Part shown: positions 25,796 through 32,931 of the stretch, piece after piece
How positions within the stretch are numbered: position 1 is the first letter of the stretch
Layout: every line of letters begins with the position of its first letter
From: CAWINY01 sp963837635
GTDB lineage: Bacteria > Acidobacteriota > Terriglobia > Terriglobales > Acidobacteriaceae
DNA length: 64,000 nucleotides
Reading direction: 5' to 3'
NCBI GenBank assembly: GCA_963837635.1
Contig: CAWINY010000007.1
Span: 1,426,001 to 1,490,000 of the forward strand
Notes under the pieces: generated by a model
Database searches by the model: none
What the model was told of the DNA's origin: nothing
The model's input: only the letters and a program-made list of their open reading frames with translations
Made by a program: the position numbers and the translations under genes

Positions 25796-25890
25796 ATGGC
25801 GGCCGGTTGTCGTGGGTCGCTAGTCGTTAGCATGGGAAGTCGAGACGCCGGCTAACGACCACCGACAGACGACCGCCGACCGGAATCGAG

Positions 25891-26562
25891 CTACCGCACT
25901 GTGATCTCCCCCGATGCCTCGCCGCAGGAAACCTTGTAACGCCCAGGCTGGGTAAAGGTGTGCCGGTAATTTTGTCCGGGCTTCAAGATGCCGGAAATGG
26001 AGTCGCCGCGCAGACCACAGGCACTATGGGTGTTGTTGGTAAGCGTGAACGCTTCCCCACGGCGCAGGCTGACCCGCGCCGGCTGAAAGCCGCTGTCGCT
26101 GAGACTTACGCGGGCAGCGCTCATTTGGGCGGAGGTCGCGGCCGGGCCGCGGCCCTCGGGCGTTTGGCCAGCAACCGACATCCGCCCGGAATTCGCGTTA
26201 GGGTTGATGTTTTCCATCGCACTGTTTGCCTGCGCACCGGCCATCGAACCTGACGTGCCGCCCTGAACTCCGAGTCCCTGCCCTGCCGTGACCTCGGCGC
26301 GGGCCGCGGCGGCGGCATTGACGTTGGCCTCCGCCTCGCTCTGGCCGGCTTCGTCAAAGTTAGGAGGAGCGGCCTGTTTCGCGCCAGGGGTTGGCGGATT
26401 GACTTGGCCGGTTTCGGGGACCGTCTTGGAAATGCCTTGTTGCTTCAGGCCCTCCTCCGTCTGGACGCCGGGTGTGGTCGAACCGGTGCCTGACGGCGCA
26501 GCCTGGCTCCATGCCAAAGACCCGGCGAGTAACAGAGAAAGGATAGTTACAGTTCTACGCAT
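25891..26562 (-). CDS. Secreted Ala/Gly/Asn-rich protein with cupredoxin-like C-terminus
   Basis: This is an exported protein of about 223 aa. The ATG at 26562 follows GGAGG with 5-bp spacing and begins the signal peptide MRRTVTILSLLLAGSLAWSQ. The middle is low complexity (Ala, Gly, Asn, Gln). The last 70 residues (SLSDSGFQPARVSLRRGEAFTL ... HSACGLRG ... GRYKVSCGEASGEITVR) have the strand pattern of a cupredoxin-like domain. The His, Cys and Cys-Gly-Glu positions could be metal ligands or a disulfide. No exact family was recognised. It is convergent with hpnB, and repeats separate their 3' ends. Confidence 0.6.
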   Translation of the reverse strand: MRRTVTILSLLLAGSLAWSQAAPSGTGSTTPGVQTEEGLKQQGISKTVPETGQVNPPTPGAKQAAPPNFDEAGQSEAEANVNAAAAARAEVTAGQGLGVQGGTSGSMAGAQANSAMENINPNANSGRMSVAGQTPEGRGPAATSAQMSAARVSLSDSGFQPARVSLRRGEAFTLTNNTHSACGLRGDSISGILKPGQNYRHTFTQPGRYKVSCGEASGEITVR

Positions 26563-27040
26563 ACCGGCCTCCGACCCCAAACCGCGTCAAGCATGGCTTG
26601 GAGGCTGTACATCTCGGAAGCTTGCTTTGTGCCCGCTGTTGTCCGCCGAGACATCGGCAACCCAGGAGTGAGCATCTCACTATATGGTGAATCGGATGCC
26701 TCCGGTGCGCTTTGTGTTCGTCCCGAATTGGCGAATCAAGGCGAAAACGGAGGCACAATGGGGAACGGGAGGTTGCGATGCCCGGCCACCTTCGATTGCT
26801 CGCTGTGCAGCACACCCCAGGCGTTCGCGTCGTGGGAGACGGCGCCGAAGCCGGCTGCCCGGGAACCTCTTCGCTTCCGGTTGCTTCCCGATCTCACCGT
26901 CCACTCCAAACAATAGCCACTTACCTGTTAGGCAAGCGCAATCGGCGCTTTCTTACCCCAAACCGCGCAATGACGGCGATTTGGCTCCCATGCCAACACC
27001 GGCGCTTCGTGCGCACTGAAAGTCCGAAAGGAGGAGCGCG
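26563..27040. other. Intergenic region, nothing recognised
   Basis: Short overlapping plus-strand reading frames exist but none has a family-like sequence or a good ribosome site. The stretch precedes a well-supported 59-codon ORF at 27041. Confidence 0.4.
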
Positions 27041-27220
27041 ATGTTGATTGAACTGAGCCACGAACAAATGGAACTCCTGCGCGAAATCCTGGAGCACAAG
27101 CGCCAGGAAATTGCGTCTGAGATCAATCACACCGACCACTTCGATTACAAGGTGAGACTGCGCCAGCAAGAGCACATGCTGGAGGAGCTCCTGCAACAGA
27201 TCATGCCCCAGGCCGCGTAA
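27041..27220 (+). CDS. Small helical protein (59 aa)
   Basis: This encodes MLIELSHEQMELLREILEHK and a further 39 residues, mostly charged and predicted to form two amphipathic helices. The ATG is preceded by AGGAGG with 6-7 bp spacing, one of the best ribosome sites in the window, which supports real translation. It ends in EELLQQIMPQAA. No family was recognised with certainty. A short dimeric coiled-coil or regulatory protein is possible. The next gene downstream is ruvA, separated by 243 bp with a hairpin repeat. Confidence 0.6.
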   Translation: MLIELSHEQMELLREILEHKRQEIASEINHTDHFDYKVRLRQQEHMLEELLQQIMPQAA

Positions 27221-27362
27221 GCGTGAGGCGCAAGAAGCGGGGCGAGAGCTGCCTCTCGCCCTGCTCCGCTCTCCCTGCAACTATCCCTCGCTGTTACCTC
27301 GGGTACGCCGCGAGCCGACCGATTCAGATGGAAATCGGAGGGTGTCGACGGTGCGACGGTGT

Positions 27363-27393
27363 CCCACATCTGCCTGCGGTTGGCAAATGTGGG
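27363..27393. repeat. CCCACAT...ATGTGGG hairpin repeat
   Basis: The arms CCCACATCTGCC and GGCAAATGTGGG form an imperfect hairpin between the small ORF and ruvA, related to 16833-16870. Confidence 0.5.
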
Positions 27394-27463
27394 ATCATGT
27401 TCGACCGAGTATCCGTGGCCTGCGGCTTCTCATCGGCGCTCATCTGCGCTAAGCTGCGGCTAG

Positions 27464-28051
27464 ATGATTGCTCATCTGCGCGGCACTTTGCTCGAGAAGC
27501 ACCCGAACCAGGCCATCCTGGAAGCGTGCGGCGTTGGCTACGACGTCGCCATTACCGTCCCAACCTTCTCCGCGTTGCCCGAACTGGGCCGTGAGGTGGC
27601 GCTGCACATCCACACCCACGTGCGCGAAGACGCCATCGCGCTGTTCGGGTTCCTGCGCGCACAGGAGAAACAGTTGTTCGAGAAGCTGATCGGGGTCAGC
27701 GGCATCGGCCCGAAGGTGGCCATCGGAATCCTGAGCGGCATCCCCTCCGCCGACGAAGTCGTGGCCGCCATTCGCGGCAATGACGTGGCACGCCTGACCA
27801 GGATCAACGGCATCGGCCGCAAGACCGCCGAGCGCATGGTGCTCGAACTGCGCGACCGCTTGCAGGACTTCGACGCTCCCACCGCGGCGGCGCCGCCCAC
27901 CTCGCCCGTGGAAGAGGACGTCATCTCCGCGCTGCTGAATCTCGGCTACCCGCGCCCAGCCGCCGAACGCGCGCTCGCCGGCCTTCGCGCCAACGCCGAA
28001 CGCTCCTTCGATGCGCTCTTCCGCGAAGCTCTCAACGCCCTGGCACGATGA
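27464..28051 (+). CDS. ruvA: Holliday junction branch migration protein RuvA
   Basis: RuvA binds Holliday junctions as a tetramer and loads the RuvB helicase for branch migration. The 195-aa protein begins MIAHLRGTLLEKHPNQAILE, an OB-fold N-terminus. It contains two helix-hairpin-helix motifs (LIGVSGIGPKVAIGIL and LTRINGIGRKTAERMV) and ends in the C-terminal domain III (EEDVISALLNLGYPRPAAERAL) that contacts RuvB. Its length is normal for the family. ruvB and ruvC are not adjacent. It is convergent with ahcY. Confidence 0.95.
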   Translation: MIAHLRGTLLEKHPNQAILEACGVGYDVAITVPTFSALPELGREVALHIHTHVREDAIALFGFLRAQEKQLFEKLIGVSGIGPKVAIGILSGIPSADEVVAAIRGNDVARLTRINGIGRKTAERMVLELRDRLQDFDAPTAAAPPTSPVEEDVISALLNLGYPRPAAERALAGLRANAERSFDALFREALNALAR

Positions 28052-28143
28052 CCCGATGATCTTAGCGTCTGCGCGTTGGACTCCCCTCTACGTACTTCAC
28101 GGACACCCTTGCCGTTCGGTGGATGCGCCCTGCCGGGCGCACC

Positions 28144-28172
28144 AAAAGGAAAGCCCGGCGTGGGGCCGGGCT
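28144..28172 (-). terminator. Rho-independent terminator of ahcY
   Basis: On the minus strand, an 8-bp stem AGCCCGGC/GCCGGGCT with a short loop is followed by TTCCTTTTGG. It lies 25 bp after the ahcY stop. The opposite strand lacks a T-run, so it serves ahcY rather than ruvA. Confidence 0.75.
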
Positions 28173-28196
28173 CGTGAGGACTAACTGGGGAACCCT

Positions 28197-29474
28197 CTAG
28201 GTTCCTTCACTCCAGCTTGCCAGGTATTTTTCCTGCTCCGGCGTGAGCTGGTCGATCTTGATCCCCATGGATTCCAGCTTCAGCTTGGCGACGCGCTGGT
28301 CGAGTTCGGCGGGAACCTCGTAAACCTTCTTCTCCAGTTGCTTGTAGCTCTTCACCAGATACTCGACCGACAGCGCTTGGTCGGCGAAGCTCATGTCCAT
28401 CACCGACGGTGGATGGCCTTCGGCGGCGGCCAGGTTGATCAGGCGGCCTTCGCCGAGCAGGTTAATCTTGCGGCCATTGCGTAGCGAGTATTCCTCGACG
28501 AAGTTGCGCGTGGTGCGCTTGGAGGAAGACAACTTCTCCAGAGCCGGGATGTCGATTTCGACATTGAAGTGGCCGGAGTTGGAAACGATGGCGCCGTCCT
28601 TCATCACCTCGAAGTGCTCCTTGCGGATCACATTCTTGTTGCCGGTGACGGTGCAGAAGACATCGCCGAGCTTCGCCGCCTCTTCCATGGGCATGATGCG
28701 GAAGCCCTCCATGGCCGCTTCCAGCGCGCGGGTGGGGTTGATCTCGGTGACGAGGACCTCGGCGCCCTGACCGCGCGCGCGGCTGGCAAGCCCGCGCCCG
28801 CACCATCCGTAGCCGGCGACCACGAACTTGGAACCGGCCAGCAGGAAGTTGGTGGCGCGGATGATGCCGTCGATGGTGCTCTGGCCGGTGCCGTAGCGGT
28901 TGTCGAACAGGTGCTTGGTGTCGGCGTCGTTGACCGCCACGATCGGACAGCTGAGCAGGCCTTGCTTGGCCATGGCGCGCAGGCGAATGACTCCGGTGGT
29001 GGTCTCTTCGGTGCCGGCGATGATGTTAGCCAGCACGTCCTTGCGCTTGGTGAGGGCGGTGGTGACCAAGTCGGCGCCGTCATCCATGGTGATCTGCGGC
29101 TTGTGATCCAGCGCCGCCATGATGTGGCTGTAGTAGGTGTCGTTGTCCTCGCCCTTGATGGCGAACACCGGGATGTTGTAATCGCGCACCAGCACGGCGG
29201 CGATGTCGTCCTGGGTCGAGAGCGGGTTGGAGGCGCACAACACCGCGTCGGCGCCGCCGTCGCGCAGGGTGATTATCAGGTTCGCGGTTTCGGCGGTCAC
29301 GTGCAGGCAGGCGGCGATGCGGATGCCCTTCAGCGGCTGGCTCTGGGTGAATTCCTTGCGGATAATCTGCAGGACCCTCATCGACTGGTTGGCCCAGTCC
29401 AGGCGCTTGCGGCCCAAATCGGCCAAGGCCAGGTCCTTAACGTCGTGTGCGATTTGCGGAGCGATGGTTGACAT
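28197..29474 (-). CDS. ahcY: Adenosylhomocysteinase
   Basis: This is a cytoplasmic NAD-dependent enzyme that hydrolyses S-adenosylhomocysteine to adenosine and homocysteine, recycling the product of SAM-dependent methylation. The substrate domain shows GIRIAACLHVTAETANL and DNDTYYSHI. The NAD-binding segment shows FVVAGYGWCGRGLASRARGQGA (GxGxxG-type). The C-terminus ends with the family-typical hydrophobic/charged tail EQEKYLASW. The ATG at 29474 (MSTIAPQ) is preferred over an upstream GTG. metK is on the same strand upstream, but an IS200-type element lies between them. A REP-like hairpin sits only 42 bp before the start, so the original leader may have been altered. Confidence 0.95.
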   Translation of the reverse strand: MSTIAPQIAHDVKDLALADLGRKRLDWANQSMRVLQIIRKEFTQSQPLKGIRIAACLHVTAETANLIITLRDGGADAVLCASNPLSTQDDIAAVLVRDYNIPVFAIKGEDNDTYYSHIMAALDHKPQITMDDGADLVTTALTKRKDVLANIIAGTEETTTGVIRLRAMAKQGLLSCPIVAVNDADTKHLFDNRYGTGQSTIDGIIRATNFLLAGSKFVVAGYGWCGRGLASRARGQGAEVLVTEINPTRALEAAMEGFRIMPMEEAAKLGDVFCTVTGNKNVIRKEHFEVMKDGAIVSNSGHFNVEIDIPALEKLSSSKRTTRNFVEEYSLRNGRKINLLGEGRLINLAAAEGHPPSVMDMSFADQALSVEYLVKSYKQLEKKVYEVPAELDQRVAKLKLESMGIKIDQLTPEQEKYLASWSEGT

Positions 29475-29515
29475 GAGTTCTCTCGTCGGAGTTAAAGACA
29501 CCGGGTAGTAAATAT

Positions 29516-29615
29516 CCCCCGGCAGAGCCGGGGGCTTTTAGGATGTGAGCCGCTCAAAGCGGCTGAGCGGGGTCGCTAACGCGGCCCCGACATTCTTGGC
29601 CACCTGAAGGTGGCC
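29516..29615. repeat. String of four hairpins at the 3' side of the IS200-type transposase
   Basis: Four perfect or near-perfect palindromes occur in 100 bp: 29516-29534 (CCCCCGGC-AGA-GCCGGGGG), 29548-29564 (AGCCGCT/AGCGGCT), 29569-29588 (GGGGTCGC/GCGGCCCC) and 29598-29615 (GGCCACCT/AGGTGGCC). The first is duplicated on the other side of the transposase at 30135-30152. Confidence 0.75.
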
Positions 29616-29618
29616 CCT

Positions 29619-30050
29619 TCAGCGCCACATGTTCAACTGATCCAGGCGCTTGTCCTCTTCCTCCTGCGTGCGGATGTACTCTCGGATCGATGTCTCGTCC
29701 CGCCCGACCGTCGACACAAAGTATCCCCGCGCCCAGAAACTCTGCCCTACAAAATTCTGTTTCCGCCCTCCGTACACTCGCGCCAGATGAATCGCACTCT
29801 TCCCTTTCATAAACCCAACCACCTGCGCCACCGCGTACTTCGGCGGGATCGATATCAACATGTGCACGTGGTCCGCCAGCAGATGCCCTTCCTCAATCCG
29901 GCTTTCCTTCTGCTCCGCCAGTTTGCGGAACACCTCTCCCAAATACTTCCGCAACTCCCCATACAACGCTTTCCGCCGGCCCTTTGGGATAAACACCACA
30001 TGGTATTTGCACTCCCATTTCGAGTGGCTTAAGCTTTCATACTCGTCCAT
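29619..30050 (-). CDS. tnpA: IS200-type transposase TnpA (Y1 HUH / REP-associated tyrosine transposase)
   Basis: This is a 143-aa single-strand DNA transposase. The HUH pair is in LADHVHMLISIPP, and the catalytic tyrosine is in SIREYIRTQEEE. YHVVFIPKGRRKALYG is the usual N-terminal strand. Length and motifs match IS200-like TnpA. No tnpB accompanies it. The flanking identical hairpins suggest that it either mobilises itself or acts on REP sequences. The gene appears intact. Confidence 0.92.
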   Translation of the reverse strand: MDEYESLSHSKWECKYHVVFIPKGRRKALYGELRKYLGEVFRKLAEQKESRIEEGHLLADHVHMLISIPPKYAVAQVVGFMKGKSAIHLARVYGGRKQNFVGQSFWARGYFVSTVGRDETSIREYIRTQEEEDKRLDQLNMWR

Positions 30051-30134
30051 CCAGTTTCTCCTTTGCGTGTGCTTCGCGGCTCACGCCAGGAGTTTCTTGG
30101 ATGGACTCCCGTATCTGTCAAACTTCGCGTGCCT

Positions 30135-30152
30135 CCCCGGCAGAGCCGGGGG
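30135..30152. repeat. REP-like hairpin, 5' side of the transposase
   Basis: CCCCGGC-AGA-GCCGGGG is identical to the core of 29516-29534. Confidence 0.7.
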
Positions 30153-30165
30153 AACTCCCATTTCA

Positions 30166-30278
30166 TTAGGTAACAGGTACCAGGCGTGAGATTCAGTGGC
30201 AAGTCCCTGTCGTGGGCTGCCCATCAATTGTGAGCTGCCGAACAGTTGCTTGTTACCTGCTACCTGTTACCTGACGCC
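30166..30278. repeat. TACCAGGTAACAGG-type low-complexity repeat
   Basis: GGTAACAGGTACCAGG at the left and TACCTGCTACCTGTTACCTG at the right form an inverted pair between the transposase and metK. A similar pair is at 44450-44512. Confidence 0.6.
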
Positions 30279-30281
30279 CTT

Positions 30282-31466
30282 CTATTTTTTTGCCCCGGCC
30301 ACCTCGGCTTTGGCCAAGCCGGCCTGCGCGCGCAGGGTGGCAGCCTTGTCCGTGGCTTCCCAGGTGAAATCCTTGTCCTCGCGGCCGAAGTGGCCGTAGG
30401 CGGCGGTCTTACGGTAGATCGGCCGGCGCAGGTTCAGCGAGTCGATGATCCCGCGCGGCGTGAGCTGGAAGTTGGCGCGTATCAGGTCCTGCAGAATCGA
30501 ATTCGGGACCTTGCCCGTGCCGAAGGTTTCCACCAGGACGCTGACCGGCTCGGCAACGCCGATGGCGTAAGCAAGCTGAACCTCGCAGCGGTCGGCTAAA
30601 CCGGCGGCGACGATGTTCTTGGCGATGTAGCGCGCCATGTAGGCAGCGGAGCGGTCTACCTTGGTCGGGTCCTTGCCCGAGAAGGCGCCGCCACCGTGGC
30701 GGCCCATGCCGCCGTAGGTATCGACGATAATCTTGCGTCCGGTCAGGCCGGTGTCGCCCATCGGCCCACCGATAACGAAGCGGCCGGTGGGATTGATGTG
30801 GTATTTAGTGTCCTCATCCAGCAGGTTGGCGGGGATGGTGGCCTGAATGACGTGCTTGAGAATGTCGGCCCGGAGTTCTTCGTTGCCGATGGTTTCGGCG
30901 TGCTGCGTCGAGATGACCACGGCGTCGATCCGGCGCGGCTTGCAGTGCTCGTCATATTCGACTGTGACCTGCGACTTGCCATCGGGACGTAGGTAGGACA
31001 GCTCCCCGCTCTTGCGCACCGCGCTCAGCTTCTGGGTCAGCTTATGGGCCAGCGAGATCGCCGTGGGCATCAACTCGGCCGTCTCGTTGCTCGCATAGCC
31101 AAACATCATGCCCTGGTCGCCGGCGCCGCCGGTGTCCACGCCCATGGCGATATCACCCGACTGTTTGTTAATGCTGGAGATAACCGCGCAGGTATTGGCA
31201 TCGAAACCGTACAGGGCGTTGTCGTAGCCGATGGCCGCCACCACACCGCGGACGACCGACTGAAAGTCCACGTACGCCTTGGTGGTGATCTCGCCCGCGA
31301 TCACGACCAGCCCGGTCGCCGTCAACGTCTCGCAGGCGACCCGGCTGTAGGGGTCTTCCCTGAGGCAGGCGTCCAGGATGGCGTCGGAAACCTGATCGGC
31401 GATCTTGTCGGGGTGGCCCTCGGTCACTGATTCAGAGGTAAAAAGAAAGCGATTCTCGGAAGACAA
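30282..31466 (-). CDS. metK: S-adenosylmethionine synthetase
   Basis: This forms SAM from methionine and ATP in the cytoplasm. The protein shows [20 protein letters not shown]-type N-terminus (here VSDAILD), the [12 protein letters not shown] loop, and the hexapeptide region [19 protein letters not shown] with the phosphate-binding and active-site Lys/Asp/Arg. A ribosome site AGGAGG (31475-31480) is placed 8 bp before a TTG at 31466 that starts [13 protein letters not shown], the usual MetK N-terminus. An in-frame GTG at 31484 overlaps that ribosome site and is rejected. No SAM riboswitch was recognised upstream. ahcY is the next minus-strand cellular gene. Confidence 0.94.
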   Translation of the reverse strand: [394 protein letters not shown]

Positions 31467-31739
31467 AGGGAAGCTCCTCCTCACTTACCGCATGGGTCCC
31501 CCAAACGCGTTTAAACCACGCTGGTTCCGGATCACGGTTGGAGACACACTTCGACACCCTGCGCGTTGTGATACTTAAGACGTTATCAGACAATGATTAG
31601 CCGGACAACGACCCAGCTCCGAACGGCGCAGGAACTCCCCTGAATGGGACCAGGAAGGCGCGGATGGCTACAACGTCCAATTTGTAATTTGTGATTTGTA
31701 ACTTGAAGGCAATTGGGAAACACCGTGTGGATGGCCAAA
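31467..31739. other. metK leader region
   Basis: No gene was seen. TTGTAATTTGTGATTTGTAA-type repeats lie at 31680-31703, next to the left end of the IS1595-type element. No known SAM-sensing riboswitch fold could be recognised by eye. Confidence 0.4.
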
Positions 31740-31747
31740 TTACAAAT
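31740..31747. repeat. 8-bp target-site duplication of the IS1595-type element, left copy
   Basis: TTACAAAT directly precedes the left terminal repeat and recurs exactly at 34329-34336. The sequence belongs to a local AATTACAAAT repeat type, so chance identity is possible. Confidence 0.7.
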
Positions 31748-31988
31748 CGGAAGTATGTACTTTACGCAAGGACGATTCTGCGCCGATTTCTCTCGCTCCC
31801 AAAAATCCCCGTAAGGGGCCGCACGATGATACCTTGCCAAACATCTGCAGAAAGCGCAACTAATTGTGTATCGCGGCGGTCTTAATCGCTAGGTAATGTA
31901 GTAATTCACCGCTCTCCCGAAATCTCCACCTCTCCCCCTTGTGCCTATTCATATTCACGTGTTAATCTACTCTTGATTGGAGGTGACC

Positions 31989-32531
31989 ATGAGCGACATC
32001 ATTCGCGAACTTGAAGAGCGAGTATCGGAGGCCGATCTCCTTATTGAGCAAGGGACGCGAGAAATGGCGTCTGGTCTGGTTAAGAAACAATTGGGCGAGA
32101 AGCAGAAGGTTGCATATCAATCTGCTCTTGACCTTGAATTGGCCAGGAGCGGTCAATTGCCCATCGTGGAAGTCGGTTCCGTTAAGACCGAACCTGCAGC
32201 CGTCAATGAGGATACCGAAGCGCCCGCCCTTACTCTAACGAACGACGAAGAAGAAGCAGAAGATGGCAGCAAGGCGGGAATCGTTCGTGAGCTGTTCAGG
32301 CAGCGTGGCTCTTCTGGTATTAGGCCGCGTGATGTGCGAAAGCACTTCGCGTCCTTAAGCATGGCCGTGAATAGAAACTACTGCTATTCGATTCTCCAAC
32401 GGCTGAAGCGGCGTACCGAGATTGAGGCAAGGGGCTCCAGGTACTACCCCACGCCGATGTTAGGGCTGAGCAAGGCTGATCGTGAGGAGGCACACGAAAA
32501 CGGGCCGCTTTCGCAGCCCGTAGTCAATTAA
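31989..32531 (+). CDS. Putative winged-helix DNA-binding protein (element cargo)
   Basis: This encodes a 180-aa protein with no exact family recognised. The start ATG follows GGAGG with 5-bp spacing. The N-terminal half is helical and charged (SDIIRELEERVSEADLLIEQ). An acidic linker follows, then a C-terminal region IVRELFRQRGSSGIRPRDVR ... NRNYCYSILQRLKRRTEIEARGSRYYP. The latter reads as a winged helix: two helices, a recognition helix and a wing ending in a tyrosine pair. It may regulate element genes. A terminator follows at 32539-32574. It lies inside the IS1595-type element. Confidence 0.6.
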   Translation: MSDIIRELEERVSEADLLIEQGTREMASGLVKKQLGEKQKVAYQSALDLELARSGQLPIVEVGSVKTEPAAVNEDTEAPALTLTNDEEEAEDGSKAGIVRELFRQRGSSGIRPRDVRKHFASLSMAVNRNYCYSILQRLKRRTEIEARGSRYYPTPMLGLSKADREEAHENGPLSQPVVN

Positions 32532-32538
32532 GTTTTCC

Positions 32539-32574
32539 GGCCCGGTCGTTTGGTTTGTTCTGAACCGGGCCTTT
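32539..32574 (+). terminator. Rho-independent terminator after the winged-helix gene
   Basis: The 8-bp stem GGCCCGGT/ACCGGGCC with a T-rich loop is followed by TTTA, 8 bp after the stop codon. Confidence 0.65.
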
Positions 32575-32590
32575 ACCGGGAGGTGGCAAG

Positions 32591-32704
32591 GTGATCAAGA
32601 CCTTGTTCACCACTGTAGTAGCCACAGCGGGGTCAACCGCTGCCCTAACCCTGACGGCTTGCGTTCACATTGTGAACGGTGAGCCGTCAGGCTCCATATT
32701 GTAA
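32591..32704 (+). CDS. Tiny lipoprotein (37 aa, entericidin-like size)
   Basis: The GTG at 32591 is preceded by GGGAGG with 7-bp spacing. The product, MIKTLFTTVVATAGSTAALT followed by LTACVHIVNGEPSGSIL, has a short basic N-terminus, a hydrophobic stretch and a lipobox-like LTAC. Twelve to fourteen residues remain after the cysteine. Size and layout recall entericidin-type lipoproteins, but no sequence family is claimed. It lies between the winged-helix gene and the tRNA inside the mobile element. Confidence 0.45.
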   Translation: MIKTLFTTVVATAGSTAALTLTACVHIVNGEPSGSIL

Positions 32705-32739
32705 GTATCCGCTTACAAAATGCAAGCTGTTTCTTTGGT

Positions 32740-32842
32740 GCGGGCGTGGCGGAATCGGCAGACGCAGTAGATTTGGAATCTACCGGGGGCCTCTTGTCAA
32801 GGAATCACCCCCATGCGAGTTCGACCCTCGTCGCCCGCACCA
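32740..32842 (+). tRNA. Class II tRNA, leucine-type body with apparent UGG anticodon
   Basis: A full cloverleaf can be drawn. The acceptor is GCGGGCG/CGCCCGC (7 perfect pairs), with A73 and encoded CCA. The D-stem is GCG/CGC with loop GAATCGGCAGA, and the anticodon stem is GTAGA/TCTAC with loop TTTGGAA. The T-stem is GCGAG/CTCGT with loop TTCGACC. The variable arm is 31 nt (32784-32814) with a GGGGG/CCCCC stem, far longer than usual. The D-arm and A73 are as in bacterial tRNA-Leu, yet the loop places TGG (32774-32776) at positions 34-36, the proline anticodon. No other register restores a Leu anticodon. It lies inside the IS1595-type element. Confidence 0.8.
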
Positions 32843-32896
32843 CATACTATCCAAACAATACTCCGAAAATATATCCAGTTCAAGCCATTTTTTTAC

Positions 32897-32925
32897 TTGA
32901 CACAACTTGCGTAAAGTATAATAAT
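32897..32925 (+). promoter_or_regulatory. Transposase promoter overlapping an internal copy of the terminal repeat
   Basis: TTGACA at 32897-32902 is followed by TATAAT at 32917-32922 (14-bp spacing) or AATAAT at 32920-32925 (17 bp). Between them, TTGCGTAAAGTA (32907-32918) is identical to the inner 12 bp of the element's terminal repeats. Binding of transposase here could repress its own gene. Confidence 0.5.
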
Positions 32926-32931
32926 ACCCAC

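Larger units (their letters stand above)
29516..30152 (-). mobile_element. IS200/IS605-type (REP-associated) element between metK and ahcY
   Basis: A Y1 HUH transposase gene is flanked on both sides by the same 17-bp hairpin CCCCGGCAGAGCCGGGG. Single-strand hairpins at both ends are the recognition features of this family. The exact cleavage sites cannot be located by eye, so the outer limits are approximate. Confidence 0.65.

Noticed and set aside
26758..27040. Overlapping plus-strand frames upstream of the 59-codon ORF
   Set aside because: Several frames are open over the same stretch, none with domain-like sequence.
31467..31739. Possible SAM riboswitch upstream of metK
   Set aside because: No known SAM-I, II, IV or SAH aptamer core could be traced by eye.
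32772..32778. Alternative register giving a Ser (GGA) anticodon
   Set aside because: It would destroy all anticodon-stem pairs, while the UGG register gives five perfect pairs.
32746..32931. Upstream extension of the IS1595 transposase reading through the tRNA
   Set aside because: The translated words (AESADAVDLEST..) are the usual spurious translation of a tRNA gene.
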